Shown piece by piece: positions 42,781 to 51,393 of a stretch of DNA of 64,000 bases. The DNA comes from Billgrantia kenyensis. GTDB lineage: Bacteria; Pseudomonadota; Gammaproteobacteria; Pseudomonadales; Halomonadaceae. The stretch spans positions 1 to 64,000 of the forward strand of contig NZ_JACEFT010000019.1 of the NCBI RefSeq assembly GCF_013697085.1, in the 5' to 3' direction. The translations under genes were made by a program, and so were the position numbers. Every line of letters starts with the position of its first letter. Position 1 is the stretch's first letter. Below the pieces are notes generated by a model that saw only the letters and a list, made by a program, of their open reading frames with translations, ran no database searches and was not told the DNA's origin.

Positions 42781-43713
42781 ATGGCTAGCAACCGCAAAGT
42801 CATCATCACCTGTGCCGTGACCGGAGCCATCCACACTCCCTCCATGTCACCGCACCTGCCGGTTACCCCGGAGGAGATCGCCGAGGCAGCTATCGCTGCA
42901 GCAGAGGCAGGCGCCGCCATCCTTCACCTCCACGCCCGGGATCCCGAGAATGGCAAGCCCACCCAGGATCCTGCCGTGTTCGAACGATTCCTGCCGCGCA
43001 TCAAGGGATCTACCGATGCGGTCATCAACCTCACCACCGGCGGCAGCCCACACATGACCGTGGAGGAGCGCATGCGCCCAGCCATGGAATTCAAGCCGGA
43101 GCTGGCTTCAATGAACATGGGGTCGATCAACTTTGGCCTATTTCCCATGCTCAACCGCTATGACAGCTTTCAGCACGGATGGGAGCGCGAACACTTGGAA
43201 AACAGTCGCGATCTGGTGTTCAAGAACACCTTTGCCGACATCGAGACCGCCATGACGCTTGGCGGCAAGAACGGCACGCGCTTCGAGTGTGAATGCTACG
43301 ATATCGGCCACCTCTACAGTCTGCGTAATGTGATGGATCGCGGCATCGTCGGGGGACGCATCTTCGTGCAGAGCGTATTCGGCATTCTGGGTGGTATCGG
43401 TCCCCACCCGGAAGACGTGATGCACATGCGCCGCACTGCCAACCGACTGTTTGGCGATGATTACGAATGGTCCGTGCTCGGCGCCGGAAGCAGTCAGATG
43501 CGCATTGCGGCACAGGCGGCTGCCATGGGTGGGCATGTTCGCGTGGGGCTTGAGGACTCGTTATGGCTCTCCCGGGGCAAGCTGGCCGAAAGCAATGCCA
43601 GCCAAGTCGCAAAAGTGCGTGAAATTCTGGAAGGCCTCTCGCTGGAGATAGCGACTCCCGAAGAGGCCCGTGAGATGCTGCAGTTGAAAGGCGCCGACAA
43701 GGTCGGCTTCTAA
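42781..43713 (+). CDS. Beta-keto acid cleavage enzyme (BKACE, DUF849)
   Basis: A 310-residue TIM-barrel zinc enzyme that condenses a beta-keto acid with acetyl-CoA and releases acetoacetate plus a new CoA ester. The family signatures ITCAVTGAIHTPSMSPHLPVTPEEI, the metal site AAILHLHARDPENGKPTQD (His-x-His), and MNMGSINFG, VRVGLEDSLWLSRGKLA (catalytic Glu) are all intact. Which of the known BKACE substrate classes applies cannot be told from motif reading. A dehydrogenase directly upstream supports a 3-hydroxy acid as the starting compound. Confidence 0.92.
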   Translation: MASNRKVIITCAVTGAIHTPSMSPHLPVTPEEIAEAAIAAAEAGAAILHLHARDPENGKPTQDPAVFERFLPRIKGSTDAVINLTTGGSPHMTVEERMRPAMEFKPELASMNMGSINFGLFPMLNRYDSFQHGWEREHLENSRDLVFKNTFADIETAMTLGGKNGTRFECECYDIGHLYSLRNVMDRGIVGGRIFVQSVFGILGGIGPHPEDVMHMRRTANRLFGDDYEWSVLGAGSSQMRIAAQAAAMGGHVRVGLEDSLWLSRGKLAESNASQVAKVREILEGLSLEIATPEEAREMLQLKGADKVGF

Positions 43714-43800
43714 GGAGAAATGCAGGCTGGGGCAAGCCACGCTATTCGAATAGCTCCATTACGCTGGTGTGTTCTGCCCGGCCCTGTCAGAGAGTGATGC

Positions 43801-44826
43801 ATGAAAAGGAAATCCGTAACCTCCCGTGATGTGGCCAAGCTGGCTGGAGTGTCACAGTCAGCGGTGAGTCGCAGTTTTTCATCCGATGCCAAGGTGGCGG
43901 AAAAAACGCGCAAGAAAGTGATGGAGGCGGCACGAGAGCTGGGATATCGCCCCAACTCGATCGCTCGCTCGCTGATCACCCGATCCAGCCGCACCATTGC
44001 TGTGGTCACTTACAGTGTCGAGAACCCTTTTTATGCCTTCATGCTGGAAAAGGCATCACGGTTCTTTCAGCAGCAGGGATATCACCTGCTGCTGTTTTTC
44101 GCCCCCTCAGATAGGGGTTTCGACACGGTAATCGACGATATCATTCGAAGCCAGGTTGAAGGCGTGCTGATGCTGGCCATCACTCTCGACAACGCTCAGG
44201 CCCAGGAAGTGGCGGACTTCGGAATTCCTGTGGTAATCATCAACCGTACCGTGAACTATGCAGGAATCAGCCAGGTCGGTAGCGACAACTTCAGTGGAGG
44301 GTACTGGGCCGGACGCTACCTCGCCTCCCTGGGCCACCAACGCATCGCCTACCTCTCAGGGTTACCTGACTCTTCTACCGACCAACAGCGACACGCCGGC
44401 TTTATCGAAGGGCTTGCCACCGAGGGTGTCGACTGCCATGCGCTGGAAGTGGGCAACTACCGCTATTCGGATGCCTGTGATGCCACGCGGCGCCTTTTTG
44501 CGGCCCAATCACCGCCGGATGCACTGTTCTGTGCAAACGACGTAATGGCGATTGCTGCGATGGAAACCATGCGCCACGAGTTCGGCCTCACGGTGCCGGA
44601 CGATGTCTCGGTGATCGGTTTCGACGATGTGCCGATGGCCAGGTGGCCCAGCCATTCTCTGACAACCCTGCAACAGCCCGTCGATCAGATGATCCTGAAA
44701 GCCACGGAGCTGCTGATGGCACAGATCCACCAGACAGACACCACACCGGAGCAAATCACGCTCTCGGTCACGCCAATGCTACGCAACAGCACCCGGCGCC
44801 CAGCGCGCTACCCCGAGGACAATTAA
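43801..44826 (+). CDS. LacI-family transcriptional regulator (island)
   Basis: A 341-residue LacI protein with helix-turn-helix TSRDVAKLAGVSQSAVSRSF at residues 7-26, hinge YRPNSIARSLITRSS and a ligand domain (VENPFYAFMLEKASRFF; GYRYS-type and IGFDDVPMARWPSHSLTTLQQP). It closes the island operon and is the natural candidate to bind the two ATACGTAT-core palindromes at 37929-37940 and 38020-38031. The inducer is probably the imported acid or a breakdown product. Confidence 0.9.
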   Translation: MKRKSVTSRDVAKLAGVSQSAVSRSFSSDAKVAEKTRKKVMEAARELGYRPNSIARSLITRSSRTIAVVTYSVENPFYAFMLEKASRFFQQQGYHLLLFFAPSDRGFDTVIDDIIRSQVEGVLMLAITLDNAQAQEVADFGIPVVIINRTVNYAGISQVGSDNFSGGYWAGRYLASLGHQRIAYLSGLPDSSTDQQRHAGFIEGLATEGVDCHALEVGNYRYSDACDATRRLFAAQSPPDALFCANDVMAIAAMETMRHEFGLTVPDDVSVIGFDDVPMARWPSHSLTTLQQPVDQMILKATELLMAQIHQTDTTPEQITLSVTPMLRNSTRRPARYPEDN

Positions 44827-45235
44827 GAGATGTTGTAGCGTGCACATCATAATTGCCCCATGGGTATGGCGGTGAAGGGCGCAGCAGCATTACCAGATCG
44901 TACAGGACACCCTCGGGCGAGCTGCTAGGCTGCTGATCCCAAAGCACTGCACCTTATCCTGTATTTCGAATATTTCTCCTATATTTCAGAGGTTTATTCA
45001 CAAACAAACTCATGGTCTCTTGGTCGCTGGTTCGAGTCCAGCTGGGCCCACCACACTCCCTTCCCTCTTCTTTTCTGCACAATGTCGCCTGACTGGCGGC
45101 AGGCCTGTCATGTCCTGTACCAGCAGTTGGGCTTAGCCTTCGCTACCTCCCCTTGAGAGCTCACGGATATTGCCTGTCTTGCAGCGGAGCAGTAGTGCAG
45201 CACCGCTATCAGCTTCGTATGGGTTGGAACGAGCC
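44827..45235. other. Right end of the island and flank, no gene seen
   Basis: It contains an AT-rich stretch (44945-45015), then the right attachment repeat at 45019-45058, and unremarkable sequence to 45235. No coding sequence is supported. No integrase remnant is recognisable in any frame. Confidence 0.6.
45019..45058 (+). repeat. Right attachment repeat (attR), displaced tRNA 3' end
   Basis: A perfect 40-bp copy of 37494-37533, covering the variable loop, T-arm, acceptor strand, CCA and 5 bp more. Weaker similarity reaches back to the anticodon (ACTCAT at 45009-45014), but there is no 5' half, so it is not a functional tRNA gene. Confidence 0.92.
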
Positions 45236-45259
45236 AGAAAAAAACATTTGTTTTTTTCT
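45236..45259. promoter_or_regulatory. A/T-tract dyad upstream of the ABC importer operon
   Basis: The perfect arms AGAAAAAAACA (45236-45246) and TGTTTTTTTCT (45249-45259) are separated by TT. It is 68 bp ahead of the first gene. RpiR/MurR-family regulators often bind GAAA...TTTC-type dyads, and such a regulator is encoded in this operon at 54315-55181, so this is its likely operator. A terminator role is possible but the stem has almost no GC. Confidence 0.6.
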
Positions 45260-45326
45260 CTATCGTGAGAAACAATTGTGCCAGGATGGCGCTTTGGACA
45301 TTCAGCGTCTAGGGGAGAACAACAAG

Positions 45327-46112
45327 ATGGAGCATCCCATGGCGGAAACCGCGGCATCGCTTGCCCTGGATATTCGTGGCATCGAGAAGAGTTTTGGAGA
45401 ATTGCAGGTGTTGCGCGGCGTCGATCTGTCGGCGAAGCGAGGGGATGTGGTCTCGATCATCGGCTCGTCGGGATCGGGGAAGTCCACCTTCCTGCGCTGC
45501 CTGAACCTGCTGGAGCGGCCCGACGCAGGATCCATACGGGTGGCCGGGGAAGAGGTCGGCTTGCGTCCTGGCAAACAGGGCCTGGAGCCTACCGACAGGC
45601 GACAGCTGCGCCGCATCCGGTCCGAACTCGGGATGGTGTTCCAGGACTTCAACTTGTGGACGCATTTCACCATTCTGCAAAACCTCATCGAAGCCCCCAT
45701 GCGCGTGCAGGGGCTGAGCCGGGCCGAAGCCATCGAAAGGGCCGAAGCCCTCCTCGACAAGGTCGGGTTGACTGACAAGCGTGACAGCTACCCCGCCCAG
45801 CTCTCCGGTGGCCAACAGCAACGTGCCGCCATCGCCCGCGCTCTGGCCATGGAACCCGCGGCACTTCTCTTTGACGAGCCCACGTCAGCCCTTGACCCCG
45901 AACTGGTGGGGGAAGTACTTCGCGTCATGCAACTGCTGGCCGAAGAAGGCTGCACCATGATCGTGGTCACGCATGAGATGCGCTTCGCACGCGAAGTCTC
46001 TTCCCACGTCATGTTCTTTCACGAGGGACGTGTCGAGGAGCAAGGGCCACCCGAGCAAGTGTTCGGCAACCCCAATTCGGAGCGCTGCCGACAGTTCCTG
46101 TCCCGGCTGTAA
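45327..46112 (+). CDS. Polar amino-acid ABC transporter, ATP-binding subunit (HisP/GlnQ type)
   Basis: A 261-residue ATPase. Walker A is [13 protein letters not shown], the signature is [15 protein letters not shown] and Walker B is [14 protein letters not shown]; the segment [18 protein letters not shown] is typical of the polar amino-acid family. ATG at 45327 follows AGGGGAG. It energises the importer formed with the next three genes. Octopine/nopaline, histidine and arginine systems belong to the same family. Confidence 0.93.
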   Translation: MEHPMAETAASLALDIRGIEKSFGELQVLRGVDLSAKRGDVVSIIGSSGSGKSTFLRCLNLLERPDAGSIRVAGEEVGLRPGKQGLEPTDRRQLRRIRSELGMVFQDFNLWTHFTILQNLIEAPMRVQGLSRAEAIERAEALLDKVGLTDKRDSYPAQLSGGQQQRAAIARALAMEPAALLFDEPTSALDPELVGEVLRVMQLLAEEGCTMIVVTHEMRFAREVSSHVMFFHEGRVEEQGPPEQVFGNPNSERCRQFLSRL

Positions 46113-46158
46113 TAGCCGTTACCTAAGTAATAACAAATCCAATCAGGAGGGTATTCCA

Positions 46159-46923
46159 ATGCAAACCAAGCTGCTTTCCCTGAGCATCATAGCCGGTTCC
46201 ATGGTGGTCAGCGCTGCACAGGCCGACACCATTCGCATTGCCACCGAGGGGGCCTACCCCCCGTTCAACTACATCGATGAGAGCGGAGAACTGAAGGGCT
46301 TCGATGTCGACATTGCCAAAGCGTTATGCGAGGAAATGCAGGCAGATTGTGAAATCATCGCCCAGGCTTGGGACGGCATCATTCCTGGGTTGGTCACGGG
46401 CCGTTACGATGCCATCGTGGCTTCCATGTCGATAACCGAGAGGCGCAAGGAGGCGGTCAATTTTACCCGGCCCTACTATCAGGTCGGTGCCGCCTTGGTA
46501 GCGCCCGTCGACAGCGATATCGCCTTCGAGCCGGGCAGGCTGGACGGCAAGGTCATCGGCGTTCAGCGTGCCACTACCTACGCCAACCTGCTGGCAGGGG
46601 AGTATCCCGAGGCCACGGTCAACAACTACGACACGGTGGAAAACCACAACCTCGACCTCCAGTCCGGACGCCTCGATGGTGTCGTCGGCCAGGCTGTGCT
46701 CATGCAGGAGTGGATCAACGAGCATGGCAAGGGCGCCTATGAGATCAAGGGTGAGCCGGTGCTTGATGTGGACTACATCGGTGAAGGGGCCGGCATTGCC
46801 GTCAACAAGAACAACCCCGAATTGCTCGAGCGACTCGATACGGCGCTTGCCACGATTTTGGAGAATGGTGTCTACGACGACATCAGCGCGAGCTACTTCC
46901 CCTTCTCCATTCGTCCGCAATGA
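46159..46923 (+). CDS. ABC transporter substrate-binding protein, amino-acid/opine type
   Basis: A 254-residue periplasmic protein with signal peptide MQTKLLSLSIIAGSMVVSAAQA. The family start TIRIATEGAYPPFNYIDESG and GFDVDIAKALCEEM are followed by the amino-acid contact region SITERRKEAVNFTRPYYQVG. Cys residues (C near 60 and 67) may form a disulphide as in HisJ/ArgT. The ligand should be an amino acid or amino-acid derivative. A strong AGGAGGG site precedes the ATG. Confidence 0.92.
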   Translation: MQTKLLSLSIIAGSMVVSAAQADTIRIATEGAYPPFNYIDESGELKGFDVDIAKALCEEMQADCEIIAQAWDGIIPGLVTGRYDAIVASMSITERRKEAVNFTRPYYQVGAALVAPVDSDIAFEPGRLDGKVIGVQRATTYANLLAGEYPEATVNNYDTVENHNLDLQSGRLDGVVGQAVLMQEWINEHGKGAYEIKGEPVLDVDYIGEGAGIAVNKNNPELLERLDTALATILENGVYDDISASYFPFSIRPQ

Positions 46924-46930
46924 TAGCCAT

Positions 46931-46964
46931 GTCGCCCGGGGAGCGGATCATTTCCCCGGGCGAC
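46931..46964 (+). other. Intercistronic hairpin after the binding-protein gene
   Basis: The 12-bp perfect arms GTCGCCCGGGGA and TCCCCGGGCGAC with a 10-nt loop occupy most of the 60-bp gap to the permease gene. No U-run follows. It is the same arrangement as behind the dctP genes. Confidence 0.75.
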
Positions 46965-46983
46965 AGAAGAATCGGGTAGCCCC

Positions 46984-47682
46984 ATGTTCGACTTGTTCGG
47001 TTTTGGACACCTGCTGCTGCAAGGCACGTGGGTGACGGTTCAGCTCGCTCTGATTTCGCTGGTCCTTGGGCTAGGCTTCAGCCTGCTGGGGGCAGCGATG
47101 AAACTCTCGGATTTTCGCCTGCTGCGCTTTGCTGCCGGCGTCTATACAACGCTGTTTCGCGGCATTCCCGAGCTGGTGGTCATACTCTTTATCTATTTTG
47201 GTGGCGTGGTGATCGTCAACGCCGTGGCGCGCCAACTGGGCTATGACCGATATATTGATGTCTCGGCTTTCGCGGCCGGCGTTGCCGCCCTCTCCCTCAC
47301 CTTTGGTGCCTACGGCACGGAAATTCTGCGCGGTGCCATCCTGGCAGTGCCGAAGGGCCAGGTGGAGGCTGCCCGTGCCTGCGGCATGACCTCGTTGACC
47401 ATAGGCTGGCGCATCGTCCTGCCCCAAGTATGGCGGTACGCCCTGCCTGGGCTTGGCAATACTTTCCTCATCATCCTCAAGGAAACGGCGCTGGTCTCGG
47501 TCATCGGACTGGATGAACTAATGCGCCGTACCGAAGTGGCAGTGGGATACACCAAGCAGCCCTTCACCTTCTTTCTTACCGCCGCGCTCATCTATCTGGG
47601 CCTCACGGCTATTGTCATGCTGGTTCAGCGCAAGCTGGAGCAGCGAGCCAACCGCGGCGTGATAGCCAGGAGTGCCGTATGA
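46984..47682 (+). CDS. ABC transporter permease, polar amino-acid type (HisQ-like)
   Basis: A 232-residue membrane protein with about five helices. The family opening LLLQGTWVTVQLALISLVLGL and YTTLFRGIPELVVILFIYFGG are followed by the EAA-like loop EILRGAILAVPKGQVEAARACGM that contacts the ATPase. It overlaps the second permease by 4 bp. Confidence 0.92.
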   Translation: MFDLFGFGHLLLQGTWVTVQLALISLVLGLGFSLLGAAMKLSDFRLLRFAAGVYTTLFRGIPELVVILFIYFGGVVIVNAVARQLGYDRYIDVSAFAAGVAALSLTFGAYGTEILRGAILAVPKGQVEAARACGMTSLTIGWRIVLPQVWRYALPGLGNTFLIILKETALVSVIGLDELMRRTEVAVGYTKQPFTFFLTAALIYLGLTAIVMLVQRKLEQRANRGVIARSAV

Positions 47683-48359
47683 ACGTCTCGCTGATGATCG
47701 AAAGCCTCCCCGCCCTGCTGCAGGGGGTCTGGGTCACCCTGGAACTGGTGGTAGCGGCGTTGCTGATCGGGTTCTGCATCGCTTTGCCCACGGCACTGGC
47801 AAGGCTTCACGGCAACGCCCTGCTCCGCTCCATCGCCGTAAGCTACATCTTTTTCTTTCGCGGCACGCCGCTGCTGGTGCAGATATTTCTCGTCTATTAC
47901 GGGCTCTCGCAGTTCGACTTCGTGCGCGAAAGCGCTCTGTGGCCCATCCTGCGTCAGCCCTACTGGTGTGCCCTGATCGCCTTCTCTCTCAATACCGGGG
48001 CCTACACGGCGGAGGTCATTCGTGGCGGCATCCAGGCGGTGCCATCCGGCCAGATCGAAGCAGCAAGGGCCTGCGGCATGACGCCTACGACTACCTTCGT
48101 GCGGATCGTCTGGCCTCAAGCGCTGCGACATTCACTTCCCGCCTATGGCAATGAAATGATCCTGATGGTGAAGGCGAGTTCACTGGCTTCCACAGTGACC
48201 CTGCTGGATATCACCGGTGTTGCTCGCAACCTGGTCGCCGAGACCTACATGCCGATCGAGATCCTGTCGATGGCAGCACTCATCTATCTGGCGATGACAT
48301 TCACCCTTGGCCAGGGCGTGCTGGCCATGGAGCGCAGGTTGGCCGCCGGCCGCTCATGA
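47679..48359 (+). CDS. ABC transporter permease, polar amino-acid type (HisM-like)
   Basis: A 226-residue permease with the opening LLQGVWVTLELVVAALLIGF, IFFFRGTPLLVQIFLVYYGL and the ATPase-contact loop EVIRGGIQAVPSGQIEAARACGM. It starts inside the HisQ-like stop (ATGA) and ends four bases into a possible start of the aldehyde dehydrogenase gene, so the operon is very compact. Confidence 0.92.
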   Translation: MNVSLMIESLPALLQGVWVTLELVVAALLIGFCIALPTALARLHGNALLRSIAVSYIFFFRGTPLLVQIFLVYYGLSQFDFVRESALWPILRQPYWCALIAFSLNTGAYTAEVIRGGIQAVPSGQIEAARACGMTPTTTFVRIVWPQALRHSLPAYGNEMILMVKASSLASTVTLLDITGVARNLVAETYMPIEILSMAALIYLAMTFTLGQGVLAMERRLAAGRS

Positions 48360-48379
48360 GACAGGAAAGAAGGCAAACC

Positions 48380-49885
48380 ATGACCACTTCCGTTAGTGAT
48401 ACCTCTCTCAGCGAATGGCAAGCACGTGTCGGACAGCTCGAGTTCGAGCGTGATGCCTTCATCGACGGTGGCTTCGTGCCGTCAAACTCCGGACGACGCT
48501 TCGCCTCCTCCAACCCGGCCACTGGCGAAGTTCTGGTCGAGGTGGCTCGCTGTGATGGAGAAGATGTCGATGCTGCCGTAGCGGCGGCTCGCCGGGCCTT
48601 TCAGCAAGGCGACTGGTCACAGGCTTCCCCGGCACGGCGCAGGGACGTGCTGCTCAAGATCGCCGATATGCTTCAGGCCGAGGCGGATGCGTTCGCCCTC
48701 ACGGAAACCCTGGATGTCGGCAAGCCGATCCGTGACAGTCTCACGGTAGATGTGCCGGCGGCGGAACGCTGCCTGCGCTGGTATGCCGAGGCCATCGATA
48801 AGGTCTACGGCGAGGTGGCCCCGACCGCTACCGGCACGCTTGCCACTGTGCGACGCGTTCCGGTCGGGGTGGTAGCCGCGGTGGTTCCCTGGAATTTTCC
48901 GCTGGTCATGGCGATGACCAAGCTGGCACCCGCCCTGGCGGCGGGAAACAGCGTCGTGATCAAGCCCGCCGAGCAGTCGCCCCTCTCTCTGCTGCGTTTC
49001 GCTCGTCTGGCCCAGCGCGCAGGGCTGCCGAAGGGCGTGCTCAATGTGGTGCCCGGCTTCGGCGAGGAGGCCGGCCAGGCACTTGGCCTGCACCCCGACG
49101 TACAGGCACTCAGTTTTACCGGCTCGACGGCGGTAGGCAAGGCGTTCCTGCGCTACGCCGGCGACTCCAACATGAAGAAGGTATCGCTTGAGTGCGGCGG
49201 CAAGTCAGCCAACATCGTGCTTGATGACTGCCCCGATATCGACGCCGCTGCCCGCGCGAGCGCCGCGGCGATCTTCTTCAATCAAGGCGAAATCTGCAAT
49301 GCCGGTTCCCGCTTGATCGTCCAAAGCGGGATCAGGGAGCGCTTCCTCGAAGCACTGCTCGAGGCTGCCAGGGATTTCGCGCCTGGCAATCCACTCGATC
49401 CGGACACGCGCATGGGAGCGCTGATCTCGCCCGAGCACTGTCGTACGGTTTCGGGTTACGTCGATCGCGCCCGCCATCAGGGCGCCCGTGTGCTGATCGG
49501 GGGCGAACCCCTGACCGGCCTGACAGCAGAAACCTTCTACCCTCCCACCGTCCTCGATGAGGTTTCCAATCGCATGGAGATTGCCAGCGAGGAGATTTTC
49601 GGCCCTGTGCTGTGCGTGTTGACGGTGGAAACCGCCGAGGAGGCGGTGCAACTTGCCAACGACAGTCGCTATGGTCTGGCCGCGGCGGTATGGACTCGTG
49701 ACCTCTCCACCGCATTCCGCATGGAGCAGGCTCTGGAAGCCGGCACCGTCTGGATCAATGCGATCCGTGCCGGCGACATGAGCGTGCCCTTCGGCGGCAT
49801 GAAGGAGTCGGGGCTCGGCCGCGACAAGTCGCTGCATGCCTTCGACAACGTGACTCACCTGAAGTCCACTTGGGTGGCACTATGA
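48380..49885 (+). CDS. NAD(P)-dependent aldehyde dehydrogenase (PuuC-like)
   Basis: A 501-residue ALDH. The cofactor motif VPWNFPLVMAMTKLAPALAAGNS, the glycine loop FTGSTAVGKAF, the catalytic Glu in LECGGKSANIV and catalytic Cys in FFNQGEICNAGSR are all present. It is most like the gamma-glutamyl-gamma-aminobutyraldehyde/aminoaldehyde dehydrogenases. It should oxidise an aldehyde formed by one of the aminotransferases in this operon. I prefer ATG 48380 (AGGAAAGAAGG upstream) to the overlapping ATG at 48356. Confidence 0.92.
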   Translation: MTTSVSDTSLSEWQARVGQLEFERDAFIDGGFVPSNSGRRFASSNPATGEVLVEVARCDGEDVDAAVAAARRAFQQGDWSQASPARRRDVLLKIADMLQAEADAFALTETLDVGKPIRDSLTVDVPAAERCLRWYAEAIDKVYGEVAPTATGTLATVRRVPVGVVAAVVPWNFPLVMAMTKLAPALAAGNSVVIKPAEQSPLSLLRFARLAQRAGLPKGVLNVVPGFGEEAGQALGLHPDVQALSFTGSTAVGKAFLRYAGDSNMKKVSLECGGKSANIVLDDCPDIDAAARASAAAIFFNQGEICNAGSRLIVQSGIRERFLEALLEAARDFAPGNPLDPDTRMGALISPEHCRTVSGYVDRARHQGARVLIGGEPLTGLTAETFYPPTVLDEVSNRMEIASEEIFGPVLCVLTVETAEEAVQLANDSRYGLAAAVWTRDLSTAFRMEQALEAGTVWINAIRAGDMSVPFGGMKESGLGRDKSLHAFDNVTHLKSTWVAL

Positions 49886-51378
49886 GCCGGCAAGCCAGAC
49901 GCGTGGCTATTGGCTGCGTGATGCATGAGACCAACAGCTTCAACCGGCGCGCCACCCGGCTGGAGGATTTCGGTACGCGCTACCTGCTGCGCGGCGAGGA
50001 GCTGTGGGACTTGGCGCACACCAATACCGAGATTGCCGGCTTCCTCGATGAGGCTCGGCAGCAGGGCTGGCAGACGGTGCCCCTGGTGGCCGCGACCTGC
50101 GCCCCTTCGGGGCCGCTGGCTCAGGAAGCGTGGAGCGAATTGCTGGCAGACCTGCTTGCCAGGCTGATGGCCGCAGCGCCTGTGGATGGCGTACTTCTCG
50201 GGCTGCATGGGGCCATGATGACCGAGAGCGAACCGGACGCCGAAGCCGTTCTGCTGGAGTCGATCCGGAACGCGGTAGGAGAAAACACTCCCATCGTGGC
50301 CACCCTGGACATGCATGCCAACGTCTCACCACGCATGGTGGCGGCAAGCGATGCTCTGGTTGCCTATCGCAGCTACCCACATGTCGACCAGTTCGATACG
50401 GGGCGGCGGGGCGCGCAGCTGCTGGCCGAGCGGCTTGAGGGCGCCACCTTCACCAGCGCGCTGCGCCAACCGGCTCTGCTGGATACGGCAGCACATGGCC
50501 GCACCTCGCCCCCAGGACCGATGAATGAGTTGCTGGCTGAGGCGGAGGCTTTCGAAGCGGAGCCCGGCATCGCCTGTGTCAGCCTGCAGATCGGTTTTCC
50601 CTGGAGCGATTTTCCCTATGCCGGGCCAAGCGTCGTGGTCAGTGGCAGCGACCCGCAGCGCTGTGCAGCCGTCGCCGACTTTTTCTCCCGTCGTTACGAA
50701 GCGCTCATTCACACCGTCGAACTTGACTACCCCGATGCCAAACAGGCGGTGGCCGAGGCCATGCGCGCTCCCGGAGAAGGCCCCGTGGTGCTGGCTGATT
50801 TTGCCGACAACCCCTCGGGGGGCGCTTATGGTGATTCGCCGATGCTGCTCCGCGCGTTGGTCGAAGCCAAGGCCACCCGTACCGTGTTCGCCACGCTGTG
50901 CGATGAGTGCAGCGTGGCCAGGGCCGAGGCACTGGGGGTGGGGGCACATGGCACGTTCACGCTGGGCGGCCGCTGGGCACCTGAGCTAACCCCGCCGATG
51001 GAAGTCGAAGCCGAAGTCGTGTGTCTCTCGGATGGCCTCTTCACTTGTGAAGGCCCGATGTGGACCGGTACGAGACAGTCACTGGGACCGAGCGCTCGGC
51101 TTCGTATCGGCGGTGTAGATGACATCGACGTCATCGTGACCAGTCGGGCTCTCGCCGTCACCGACCGCAACCTGCTCAGGCTCTTCGGTATCGAGCCCGC
51201 CAACGTGCGCCTGCTCGCACTCAAGAGCCGCAATCACTGCCGCGCCGCCTTCGCACCGCTGGCACAAAGTTACCAATTGGTGGACGCCGGTGGGATTGCC
51301 TCGATGCGTCTCGCCAGCCTGCCCTACCGGCAGTTACGGCGTCCGGTCTGGCCGCTTGACCCCATCGATCACGAATAA
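49882..51378 (+). CDS. M81 family (MlrC-like) metallohydrolase, copy 1
   Basis: A 498-residue protein of the M81/DUF1485 family. The opening RVAIGCVMHETNSFNRRATRLEDF is diagnostic. GVLLGLHGAMMTES, VATLDMHANVSPRM and YRSYPHVDQFDTGRR carry the conserved Asp/His metal residues; the C-terminal domain has DFADNPSGGAYGDSPMLL. MlrC hydrolyses a linear peptide from microcystin, but most family members are uncharacterised amidohydrolases beside transporters. Its start overlaps the ALDH stop. Confidence 0.88.
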   Translation: MSRQARRVAIGCVMHETNSFNRRATRLEDFGTRYLLRGEELWDLAHTNTEIAGFLDEARQQGWQTVPLVAATCAPSGPLAQEAWSELLADLLARLMAAAPVDGVLLGLHGAMMTESEPDAEAVLLESIRNAVGENTPIVATLDMHANVSPRMVAASDALVAYRSYPHVDQFDTGRRGAQLLAERLEGATFTSALRQPALLDTAAHGRTSPPGPMNELLAEAEAFEAEPGIACVSLQIGFPWSDFPYAGPSVVVSGSDPQRCAAVADFFSRRYEALIHTVELDYPDAKQAVAEAMRAPGEGPVVLADFADNPSGGAYGDSPMLLRALVEAKATRTVFATLCDECSVARAEALGVGAHGTFTLGGRWAPELTPPMEVEAEVVCLSDGLFTCEGPMWTGTRQSLGPSARLRIGGVDDIDVIVTSRALAVTDRNLLRLFGIEPANVRLLALKSRNHCRAAFAPLAQSYQLVDAGGIASMRLASLPYRQLRRPVWPLDPIDHE

Positions 51379-51393
51379 CAACGAGGAAACCCC

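Noticed and set aside
45009-45055. Second tRNA gene with CAU anticodon
   Set aside because: Only the 3' half is present and the anticodon stem is altered; there is no 5' acceptor strand or D-arm. It is the displaced att copy.
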